Source of the DNA: Flavobacterium collinsii
GTDB lineage: Bacteria > Bacteroidota > Bacteroidia > Flavobacteriales > Flavobacteriaceae
DNA: 64,000 nucleotides
Direction of reading: 5' to 3'
Assembly (NCBI RefSeq): GCF_902804485.1
Contig: NZ_CADCST010000067.1
Location: forward strand, 79,781-143,780
Below are positions 57,246 through 63,528 of the stretch, piece by piece. The translations under genes and the position numbers were made by a program. The number at the start of each line of letters is the position of its first letter. Positions within the stretch are counted from its first letter, which is position 1. The notes beneath the pieces were generated by a model. That model saw only the letters and a list, made by a program, of their open reading frames with translations, was not told where the DNA came from and searched no databases.

Positions 57246-57761
57246 TTAAAATTCAATCTTCAAGCCAATTTGATTAGCACTTGCGATTAAAGTAGTTTTG
57301 GGAACCGATTTATAATTTTCTACCAAACCTTCATTATGTTTCGAAATGGCAGATTTAATCTTTCTAGTATACCCCATCTTAATAGGGATCGAAGCGATAA
57401 TCATTGCACCTCCAATAATCGCGGCTGTAAAACTGGTACGCTCAGATTTAATCGAAGGATTATATCCGTTTCCGGGATATGAAACTGTGGTATTATCCTG
57501 AGTTAAACCCACTATTAAATTGGCAACCACAAGGCTGCTCCCTCCGTAGAAAAGTACATTTCCCCACGTTTTTTTGTTACGCCCGGCGTTATAAAGTGAC
57601 AATGCTTCCGGATTGTTATCTAGATAAGCTCGAACCACATTGGTTGAAAGTTTTTTATTCTCAGCATCATTGTAAACCACTCCTCCGCTTCTGTAACTGA
57701 GTTGTTGGGAAAATGACACCTGAAATAACATCAAAAATAGACCTACAATAATTAATTTCAT
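57246..57761 (-). CDS. Secreted/membrane hypothetical protein, 171 aa
   Basis: Signal peptide MKLIIVGLFLMLFQVSFSQ, then a polar region (QLSYRSGGVVYNDAENKKLS) and two hydrophobic glycine-rich stretches (VLFYGGSSLVVANLIVGL and AAIIGGAMIIASIPIKMGY). The pattern resembles small flavobacterial envelope proteins with a paired hairpin. No name can be given. It ends at a strong terminator, and nothing in its context tells its role. Confidence 0.75.
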   Translation of the reverse strand: MKLIIVGLFLMLFQVSFSQQLSYRSGGVVYNDAENKKLSTNVVRAYLDNNPEALSLYNAGRNKKTWGNVLFYGGSSLVVANLIVGLTQDNTTVSYPGNGYNPSIKSERTSFTAAIIGGAMIIASIPIKMGYTRKIKSAISKHNEGLVENYKSVPKTTLIASANQIGLKIEF

Positions 57762-57930
57762 GTTTTAATATTTATAATTACTTTTTTACCAATTTAGGCA
57801 ACACAAAAAAATATCTCCGAACAAGAACTATCAGGTGTTAAACATTGCATGTGATACAAATTTCTACAGCCTTACTACTACTTACTACACTTTTTACAAA
57901 GTTACATATTTATAAAATATTTGTCGCTAC

Positions 57931-57946
57931 GAAGTCCGGAGACTTC
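57931..57946. repeat. Solitary AAGTC hairpin, relative of the 206-bp element hairpins
   Basis: GAAGTC-CGGA-GACTTC, a perfect 6-bp stem with a 4-base loop. The core AAGTC-N4-GACTT is exactly that of the three hairpins in each 206-bp element at 60626-63487. It sits just after the last immunity-like gene of the array, at its left border. Confidence 0.7.
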
Positions 57947-57979
57947 TAAGAGCAGAGCCGATTTCTTTTTTATACTTCC

Positions 57980-58537
57980 TTACCAGTCTGGCTTATAATG
58001 CTCTATCTTTTCAATTTTCACCTTTGACCAAAACGATTTTCGATCATATTCTTTTGCTTTTGAGAATTTCAAATCTTCTGAAACCTGTTCGTAAAATACT
58101 ATATTTCCATTAGGGCTTATTTCACCAAAGTAATCAACAATTACTCCACCATTTACCATCTTAAAAACATTAATTTTTAATTTATTATCTTCAATATAAT
58201 AATATCCTGAATTTCCGATATTTTTGTTATTTATCATATCCAAATTAGGTAATCCTTTATTGTATATAAATAACACCTGTCCTTTTGAAAAAAACCTCAA
58301 AAAACGATAACTTTCTTTTTTAATTTTAACATCATCCCATTTGTTGTAAGTTGAATCCAATACATAAATACAAGTGGTATCAATTGCTGATTTATCCTTT
58401 GATGCATATTGAGGTTTATTATATTCAAATTTTTTAGAATTAACCAACCTATATCCTCCTTCAGGTGTAGTGTAATAATTTACATTACAACAGGAGAACA
58501 GCAACAATACAAATACTAATACAAAATATCTCATCAT
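57980..58537 (-). CDS. Lipoprotein, probable immunity-type gene
   Basis: A 185-residue protein with a lipoprotein signal (YFVLVFVLLLFSCCN; Cys 16 or 17). The mature part is polar with many Lys, Tyr and Asn (EFN-rich, FIYNKGLPNLDMINNKN). It directly follows a decayed toxin-like reading frame (58593-58920), so I interpret it as the immunity gene of the leftmost cassette. It has no known domain. Codon use is AT-rich like the other small genes of the array. Confidence 0.65.
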   Translation of the reverse strand: MMRYFVLVFVLLLFSCCNVNYYTTPEGGYRLVNSKKFEYNKPQYASKDKSAIDTTCIYVLDSTYNKWDDVKIKKESYRFLRFFSKGQVLFIYNKGLPNLDMINNKNIGNSGYYYIEDNKLKINVFKMVNGGVIVDYFGEISPNGNIVFYEQVSEDLKFSKAKEYDRKSFWSKVKIEKIEHYKPDW

Positions 58538-58592
58538 TAATAAAATAAATAATTAGGATTAAAACCACCTGTATAATTATAGTTTTTTTCCC

Positions 58593-58920
58593 TTAAACTC
58601 TGTCTTGAAAATAAGGAGTTAAGAAAGCATTTCTTCTATGTATCCAGTTTTGAACTGAATGTAGTCTTTTTTCACTATTATGTCCATAAAACGAAGCCTG
58701 TCCATTATGTATCCCCATACACAATTTCTGCCCTTAAAGCCGGTATTATTTCGTTGTATGCATTCCTCTTAACATTTTTGGATTTCCTCCTGCTATGCCA
58801 TCTCCAGTCATAATACTTAATCCAGACAGAAGCAAAATCAATCAAACGAGCGTACTTACTTCCTTTTGTCCCCACTATCATCATTGCTCCATCAAAGCGA
58901 AAAAACTAATAGTATTAGTT
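58593..58920 (-). pseudogene. Decayed toxin-like C-terminal fragment (frameshifted)
   Basis: Two minus-strand frames each look like protein but are split by a frameshift and stops. The upstream part reads MMIVGTKGSKYARLIDFAS and WIKYYDWRWHSRRKSKN. The downstream part reads MGIHNGQASFYGHNSEKR and LHSVQNWIHRRNAFLTPYFQ and ends before 58593. There is no start codon of its own. The position just before a lipoprotein gene matches the fragment-immunity pattern further right. The family is not recognised. Confidence 0.45.
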
Positions 58921-59034
58921 CTTTACTGGAGAGATATGGCTTTTGAAATTTTATAGAATTCAAAAACTCGCGTCATAAAAGTCCAATACTATACCAACAT
59001 CATCCACATATATATATCAAATATCTCTAACTAT

Positions 59035-59400
59035 CTAATATTCTTTATATAAATAAAATGTTACTCCCATTATTATCGTTGATGAAAATAAATAAACATC
59101 TGTTAAAAAAAATAATTTCCCAAGTGAATACTTTTTATTCATAATAATCAATTCACCATTTTTTCTTGCAACATAACAATAGTAATTAATAATAAAAAGA
59201 CTTATTTGAATTATCACATACATTACTGGAAGGTTATAATTTTTAATCCATTTTGTAAAAAACAAAAAAAGGTTCACAATACTAAGCACATTATTGGTTT
59301 GTGCAAAAGATATATACCCAATTATTGGAATTTCTGGAGAAGCATTATGCTTTAAACTTTTAAAGTACAAATTATAATACAAATATTTAAAAATTTTCAT
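59035..59400 (-). CDS. Membrane protein, probable immunity gene
   Basis: A 121-residue protein with three to four hydrophobic segments (IIGYISFAQTNNVLSIVNLF, PVMYVIIQISLFIINYYCYV and a last one with FSSTIIMGVTFYLY). It starts 19 bases after the stop of the toxin-like fragment at 59420. Membrane immunity proteins of this size typically guard against pore-forming or membrane-delivered toxins. Family unknown. Confidence 0.65.
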   Translation of the reverse strand: MKIFKYLYYNLYFKSLKHNASPEIPIIGYISFAQTNNVLSIVNLFLFFTKWIKNYNLPVMYVIIQISLFIINYYCYVARKNGELIIMNKKYSLGKLFFLTDVYLFSSTIIMGVTFYLYKEY

Positions 59401-59419
59401 TCGTGTTCATTTACATTAA

Positions 59420-59679
59420 TTAATAACCTAAAGTTTTAAACCTGTAAGGATGCCAAGTATTTCTATACCATTCTTCATAAAAATCTGCATTTGTAATCGC
59501 TCGGCCACCTTTCCATCCGATTGTCCAGGCCAATCCGACAATATTTCCTTTTGTAGAAGCTAATCTCATCGAAATTGTGCTTGAAATAGCCTCACTAGTT
59601 CCTGTAGCATAACTTCTGTTTGAAAATTCAGTAGCAGCTCCATAATAACTCAAAACAGCGCCTGTAGTTGATGCAACGC
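59420..59679 (-). pseudogene. Orphan toxin C-terminal fragment
   Basis: A frame open from the border of the 160-bp element to the stop at 59420, about 86 codons. It reads VASTTGAVLSYYGAATEF, then SEAISSTISMRLASTKGN, and ends DFYEEWYRNTWHPYRFKTLG. It lacks a good start codon (only a TTG at 59653), and an in-frame stop lies inside the element's palindrome. It looks like the tip of a larger secreted toxin such as an Rhs protein. The final WYRNTWHPYRF has an aromatic/His-rich look. Its activity is unknown. Confidence 0.55.
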
Positions 59680-59839
59680 CCCCTCGCTAGCGCGAGCGTC
59701 CCGTTCGTGGACACAATCAAAATCAATCCATTTTCTTTTCGAACCATCAACTCCTCACCTTTATAAATATTATTTTTTTTTCCATCGCAGAAACTAACTT
59801 TATAAGCATTCACTAGCGGGACGCTTGCGCTAGCAGGGG
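59680..59839. repeat. 160-bp inverted-repeat element (type B)
   Basis: Ends are near-perfect inverted repeats of about 24 bases: left CCCCTCGCTAGCGCGAGCG plus TCCCG, right the complement CGGGACGCTTGCGCTAGCAG plus GGG. Each end can fold as a 5-bp stem with a 4-base loop next to CCCC/GGGG. It sits between a toxin tip and the immunity-like gene to its right, just where the 206-bp elements sit in other units, and the outer CCCCTGCT is shared with them. A 74-codon frame crosses it but has no protein-like character. Confidence 0.7.
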
Positions 59840-59841
59840 AG

Positions 59842-60357
59842 TTATTTATCAATCGTTTTCAAACTAATCAAAAAATCCTCAAAATTAAAATTTTCGCAAC
59901 CGTGTTTATTAGTCCCTTCAAATACTTTAAAATCAGATTTTACAATGTTATAAAAATCTTTATTTTGTTTTTCGTTTAGTAAAAGTGACTTCCCTTTAAA
60001 GAAAGCATACGTGTCAAAAATTCTAAATCGTTTATCTTTGAAACTACCTTTATAATTTACTTTTTCAAGTAAAAATTCTTGCTTTAACTCATTATTGTAA
60101 TAAAACATTTTTTTGTTTTTATAAAACAACATGCCTTTTTCACTTTTTGAAATTGTATCTTTTTGATTTAATTTCGTGAGTTTATCAATATAACCGTATT
60201 TGACACCTCCAATTTCGATAAAATCACAATCGTCATTGTTTGCATCATAAAAAATATACCAAGGAAATTTATTTGATTGATATATAAATCTTTCTTCTTT
60301 TTTTTCTGCTCGATTTGAACAAATTGTTAAAAGCATTGATAAAAATATAAGTCTCAT
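59842..60357 (-). CDS. Secreted hypothetical protein, probable immunity gene
   Basis: A 171-residue protein with a short hydrophobic start (MRLIFLSMLLTICSN), probably a signal peptide, or a lipoprotein signal with Cys13. The mature part is basic and aromatic (FIYQSNKFPWYIFYDANNDD, MLFYKNKKMFYYNNELKQEF). It starts 5 bases after the stop of the toxin-like fragment at 60363, as expected for a coupled immunity gene. Family unknown. Confidence 0.65.
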   Translation of the reverse strand: MRLIFLSMLLTICSNRAEKKEERFIYQSNKFPWYIFYDANNDDCDFIEIGGVKYGYIDKLTKLNQKDTISKSEKGMLFYKNKKMFYYNNELKQEFLLEKVNYKGSFKDKRFRIFDTYAFFKGKSLLLNEKQNKDFYNIVKSDFKVFEGTNKHGCENFNFEDFLISLKTIDK

Positions 60358-60362
60358 AATAA

Positions 60363-60625
60363 TTATTTTTGTAAGTGGTAAGAAAATAAGGATGGTCTAA
60401 CTCCTAAATTTCTCAAATAAATTTGAGCATTCAAAATAAATGGATGCATTTCTAGTACTGGAACACCTGCCAAACTTAACGCTCTTGATATATGATTTAC
60501 ACAACTTGAAAAGTATAAATTATATTTTGCACCATTTGCTAAACTTTTGCTGTAATTTGCTAAAGTTTTTAAATTTACTCCATCAACTACCTTTTTCCAA
60601 GTCCCTTTTACATCAACATAATTAT
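60363..60625 (-). pseudogene. Orphan toxin C-terminal fragment with Cys/His motif
   Basis: An open frame enters from the 206-bp element (which provides NGYEVGRLRTAG) and continues as NYVDVKGTWKKVVDGVNL, KYNLYFSSCVNHISRALSLA and GVPVLEMHPFILNAQIYLRN, ending at 60363. The spacing of Cys-x2-His and a later His-Pro recalls Cys/His hydrolase folds, but I cannot name the family. I recall similar ends in Rhs-type proteins of flavobacteria. Read from a TTG or ATG inside the element (60728 or 60698) it could be a small ORF, but the natural toxin start is missing. Confidence 0.6.
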
Positions 60626-60831
60626 CCCCTGCTGTGCGAAGTCTCCCGACTTCGTACCCGTTCCTATATGACGTTACAACGTTTTTTGGCAGTTGCATAC
60701 TCACCGATAACCCTTGAAACAAATACAATTATCAAGACATTCATGGAAAAAGTCAGGAGACTTTTATCATATTTTATGGCTTTCAACAACTTTTAAAAAT
60801 CCGCAAAGTCTTGAGACTTTGCGGAGCGGGG
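60626..60831. repeat. 206-bp element, copy 1
   Basis: Starts CCCCTGCTGTGCGAAGTC and ends GAGACTTTGCGGAGCGGGG. It contains three perfect hairpins with 4-base loops, each on the core AAGTC-N4-GACTT. It is almost identical to copies at 61706, 62448 and 63282, all in this orientation. No flanking target duplication is evident. Confidence 0.9.
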
Positions 60832-60932
60832 TAGTAACCAACTAAACTTGCAATCGCGAGCGGACACTGGCACAAGCGGAGGGATAAAATTTTCAATCTT
60901 CGAGATATGGTAAATCACTAATTTCACATTAA
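60832..60932. other. Short degenerate stretch after the immunity gene
   Basis: Contains TCGCGAGCGGACACTGGC followed by ACAAGCGG. This shares the CGCGAGCG word with the type B element and may be a decayed copy. No gene seen. Confidence 0.35.
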
Positions 60933-61439
60933 TTATTCAAAAGAAGGATAAAATCCATCATAATGACCTGTCCTTATTCTATGTACAATACTTTCAGGAT
61001 CCATAACAACCCCTATTTCAGCTTTTCTATTCTCATCCTCTAATTTTCCTACATGAGTAAACTCCGCATCATTAATTCTCCAAACGTACCAATTACTTGA
61101 AATCTTAACTGGACATTCTCCTTTCTTTACTCCGTAATCTCTTGTTCCACGGAATAAAATATTCTCAAACGAACCAACTTCTTTGACATTGCCTACTTTC
61201 TCCCAAAAACCTAATTTTACTCCCCATTTAGTTACACAATGTGCATAAAATAAAATATTATTTTGTATAATTTCATCAATATCGGGTGAACTGTCAATCG
61301 GATAAACTTTATCAAAAGCTCTTATCACATCACTATTCAATTGTTTTAAATCATTTGTTATATATTGAAAATAGCGCTTGCTAAAATCATCAACTTTAAC
61401 AAAAAAAACATCTCCTACTTTTATGCTTACTCTTTTCAT
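60933..61439 (-). CDS. Immunity-type protein (Imm26-like)
   Basis: A 168-residue soluble protein starting MKRVSIKVGDVFFVKVDDF, with RYFQYITNDLKQLNSDVIRA and a basic, aromatic C-terminal half (SSNWYVWRINDAEFTHVGKL). The early KVGDVF and the length recall Imm26-type immunity proteins; this is from memory and not verified. It begins 6 bases after the stop of the GIY-YIG-like toxin fragment, which would make it the cognate inhibitor. Confidence 0.65.
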   Translation of the reverse strand: MKRVSIKVGDVFFVKVDDFSKRYFQYITNDLKQLNSDVIRAFDKVYPIDSSPDIDEIIQNNILFYAHCVTKWGVKLGFWEKVGNVKEVGSFENILFRGTRDYGVKKGECPVKISSNWYVWRINDAEFTHVGKLEDENRKAEIGVVMDPESIVHRIRTGHYDGFYPSFE

Positions 61440-61445
61440 TTTTAC

Positions 61446-61705
61446 TTACGGTTTAATTCCATATTCTATCCAATATTTTGGAGCGATAGAATTTCTTATA
61501 TTTAATAAATTTCCTTTTCCATATTGATTTATTAGAGATTGTTCAATAATTCGGGCATTTATTCTACTCAAATTTTGATATCCATCAATTCCCTCATATC
61601 TCAACAAAGATTTAGCTCCTCCTGAATTTACATGTTCATCAAATCTTATAGATGGATCTCTTTGAGTAATACCAATATACTAGACTTCTCCAGTAATTTT
61701 ATTAA
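61446..61705 (-). pseudogene. Orphan GIY-YIG-like nuclease toxin tip with in-frame stop
   Basis: The frame continues from the 206-bp element (RTAG then VNKITGEV), hits TAG at 61680-61682, then reads YIGITQRDPSIRFDEH, LLRYEGIDGYQNLSRINARI and IEQSLINQYGKGNLLNIR, ending APKYWIEYGIKP at 61446. The YIG-x-T start, a following Arg, and Glu in IIEQ fit GIY-YIG nuclease domains, which are known as polymorphic-toxin tips. The stop codon and the lack of an upstream gene make it non-functional as is. The immunity-like gene follows 6 bases later and remains intact. Confidence 0.65.
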
Positions 61706-61911
61706 CCCCTGCTGTGCGAAGTCTCCCGACTTCGTACCCGTTCCTATATGACGTTACAACGTTTTTTGGCAGTTGCATACTCACCGATAACCCTTGATAC
61801 AAATACAATTATCAAGGCATTCATGGAAAAAGTCAGGAGACTTTTATCATATTTTACGGCTTTCAACAACTTTTAAAAATCCGCAAAGTCTTGAGACTTT
61901 GCGGAGCGGGG
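61706..61911. repeat. 206-bp element, copy 2
   Basis: Same length, ends and orientation as copy 1, with a handful of base differences (for example GATAC for GAAAC, and TACGG for TATGG). Its left edge abuts the GIY-YIG-like fragment; its right edge cuts another Rhs-like fragment. Confidence 0.9.
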
Positions 61912-62091
61912 GGAATATTCCATTCCTTGAAAACCTGCACCAACAACTATTCCTGCTAAAACGCCATAAGGTCCAGCAAAAGAACCTCCAACTCCCCAGG
62001 ATGAAATTGCCGTTCCAACTCCCCATGAAGCCGTTTTAAAAATATTAACGACTTCCAGGTCATTGAGCCGTATAGTTTGTAAAGTAAAAGC
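61912..62091 (-). pseudogene. Rhs-like pre-toxin fragment
   Basis: The frame reads LQTIRLNDLEVVNIFKTAS, then WGVGTAISSWGVGGSFAGPY and GVLAGIVVGAGFQGMEY. It then runs into copy 2, which ends it with PRSAKSQDFADF and a stop. A stop codon lies just upstream at 62092. The glycine-rich hydrophobic stretch resembles the region before the toxin tip of Rhs-type proteins. It is a remnant, not a gene. Confidence 0.5.
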
Positions 62092-62095
62092 CTAA

Positions 62096-62374
62096 CTAAA
62101 TCGGATTTTCTTCATTTATATATTTTTCTAATTCAAAAACTAAATCGTATGTGATTTTGCTATCACAATTTTTAGTCAGTTCATCAGTTATCTTTTTTTC
62201 AAACGACTTTGCTGCTACTCCATTTCTAATCAAATAAATATCTTGTACTAGATTACTAAGCAAAAACCATTCATCATCAGAAATTAGTTTTTCTTTTCCT
62301 TTATTCTGAATATAGTATCCATCATAATAGCCTTTGTACTTTTTATATATTTCTATTTTTTCTGAGGTTAACAT
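62096..62374 (-). CDS. Small soluble protein, probable immunity gene
   Basis: A 92-residue acidic/helical protein (MLTSEKIEIYKKYKGYYDGY; NLVQDIYLIRNGVAAKSFEK; ELEKYINEENPI). No signal peptide, so it would act in the cytoplasm. It starts 10 bases after the 20-codon toxin remnant at 62385. Family not recognised. Its role is inferred from position. Confidence 0.6.
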   Translation of the reverse strand: MLTSEKIEIYKKYKGYYDGYYIQNKGKEKLISDDEWFLLSNLVQDIYLIRNGVAAKSFEKKITDELTKNCDSKITYDLVFELEKYINEENPI

Positions 62375-62384
62375 TATACTGGAT

Positions 62385-62447
62385 TTAATAGTGAAAAATT
62401 ATACCTGTAACATTCGGATTTTTTAACGATGCAGGATATTCGTGCAA
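62385..62447 (-). pseudogene. Remnant of a toxin C-terminus, 20 codons
   Basis: From the left edge of copy 3 the frame reads LHEYPASLKNPNVTGIIFHY and stops. It is out of frame with the element's own NGYEVGRLRTAG frame. HEYP-type words occur in some Rhs toxin tips, but the length is too short for a family call. Confidence 0.4.
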
Positions 62448-62653
62448 CCCCTGCTGTGCGAAGTCTCCCGACTTCGTACCCGTTCCTATATGCCGTTACA
62501 ACGTTTTTTGTCAGTTGCATACTCACCGATAACCCTTGAAACAAATACAATTATCGAGACATTCATGGAAAAAGTCAGGAGACTTTTATCATATTTTATG
62601 GCTTTCAACAACTTTTAAAAATCCGCAAAGTCTTGAGACTTTGCGGAGCGGGG
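62448..62653. repeat. 206-bp element, copy 3
   Basis: Same length and ends. Carries TATGCCGTT where copies 1 and 2 have TATGACGTT, and TTTGTCAG where the other copies have TTTGGCAG. Confidence 0.9.
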
Positions 62654-62824
62654 TTCTTGTAAATAAAAAACAAAAATCAACAAAAGACAATAAAAGACAA
62701 TAAAAGACAATAAAAAAACGCTCCATTTTTTTTGATTTTTCCTTGATACAATACCTACCATCCAATTACTCATCTTTACCTCAAAAATCTGTATTACCGA
62801 TTCTATCAAAACCTCGAAAAGCAC
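62615..62824 (-). CDS. Doubtful small membrane ORF running into copy 3
   Basis: Sixty-nine codons with one membrane segment (WSVFLLSFIVFYCLLLIFVF) and the tail PRSAKSQDFADF, which is encoded by the right end of the 206-bp element. An inner ATG (MSNWMVGIVSRKNQKK) is possible. It begins 23 bases after the two-helix immunity gene. It may be a truncated second immunity gene or chance. A short tandem ACAATAAAAG (three copies, ~62684-62713) lies within it. Confidence 0.3.
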   Translation of the reverse strand: MLFEVLIESVIQIFEVKMSNWMVGIVSRKNQKKWSVFLLSFIVFYCLLLIFVFYLQEPRSAKSQDFADF

Positions 62825-62847
62825 TCTAATTACTCTAAACGAATATT

Positions 62848-63111
62848 CTAAGACAGAAAAAATAAAATCAAAAAAACTAGTGCCATTACAATTATAACTC
62901 CACCGATAAACATAAGCGCCATACTATAATGATAAGCCAATATCTTTATAGAATCTGATATATACTCAAAAATATTACCTCTCTTAACCCCATAAACTGG
63001 TTTAATATTTTTCTTTTTATATAAAACATAAAATATTAAACCGATGAAAAACGTTACCAAACCTATTGGTAAACCATAAATAACTCTTTCTAAATAATCT
63101 CCTGATGTCAT
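62848..63111 (-). CDS. Two-helix membrane protein, probable immunity gene
   Basis: An 87-residue protein with two membrane segments (LPIGLVTFFIGLIFYVLY and MALMFIGGVIIVMALVFLIL) joined by a basic loop (KKKNIKPVYGVKRGN). Its ATG overlaps the TGA of the toxin fragment at 63108 (ATGA), a classic sign of coupled translation. Membrane immunity proteins of this form are common, but the family is not known to me. Confidence 0.65.
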   Translation of the reverse strand: MTSGDYLERVIYGLPIGLVTFFIGLIFYVLYKKKNIKPVYGVKRGNIFEYISDSIKILAYHYSMALMFIGGVIIVMALVFLILFFLS

Positions 63112-63281
63112 CTTTTACTCTTTTGATTTATCACAATAAAATTTCTTTGAATACTAGGAGACACCAATTTATCATAAACGAATGTGCTAACTTTTAGAAT
63201 TGTTTTATCAAAAATATATTCGCCTCCTGGAATTCTATTAATCGCTTTACCAATACCGGCAGTCAGAGCAAATTTTGTACC
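63108..63281 (-). pseudogene. Orphan toxin C-terminal fragment, 57 codons
   Basis: From the left edge of copy 4 the frame reads GTKFALTAGIGKAINRIPGG, then EYIFDKTILKVSTFVYDKLV and SPSIQRNFIVINQKSKR, and stops in an ATGA overlap with the immunity-like gene. It has no start codon and is out of frame with the element's RTAG frame. The family is unknown. Confidence 0.55.
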
Positions 63282-63487
63282 CCCCTGCTGTGCGAAGTCT
63301 CCCGACTTCGTACCCGTTCCTATATGCCGTTACAACGTTTTTTGGCAGTTGCATACTCACCGATAACCCTTGAAACAAATACAATTATCAAGACATTCGT
63401 GGAAAAAGTCAGGAGACTTTTATCATATTTTACGGCTTTCAACAACTTTTAAAAATCCGCAAAGTCTTGAGACTTTGCGGAGCGGGG
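63282..63487. repeat. 206-bp element, copy 4
   Basis: Same length, ends and orientation. Has ATTCGTGGA where the others have ATTCATGGA. Its right edge is followed by GCTTTTTATAAG and about 40 bases without a gene before the next reading frame. Confidence 0.9.
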
Positions 63488-63528
63488 GCTTTTTATAAGA
63501 ACTCTTCGGAGATCTGGGGGAATCTCAA

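Noticed and set aside
59628..59852. Minus-strand frame of 74 codons across the 160-bp element
   Set aside because: Both ends come from the inverted repeats of the element and the frame overlaps the toxin fragment out of phase; no start signal or family supports it.
60440..60796. Plus-strand frame of 118 codons over element copy 1
   Set aside because: It is opposite to the toxin fragment and partly made of the 206-bp repeat; a similar frame at 61794 arises from copy 2 for the same reason.
60626..60831. Retron or structured non-coding RNA gene in the 206-bp element
   Set aside because: Hairpins are present, but there is no reverse transcriptase gene nearby and the junction position with toxin tips fits a mobile or recombination element better.
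60626..63487. CRISPR array
   Set aside because: The repeats are 206 bp, 530 to 880 bases apart, with genes between them; no short repeat-spacer pattern or cas gene exists.
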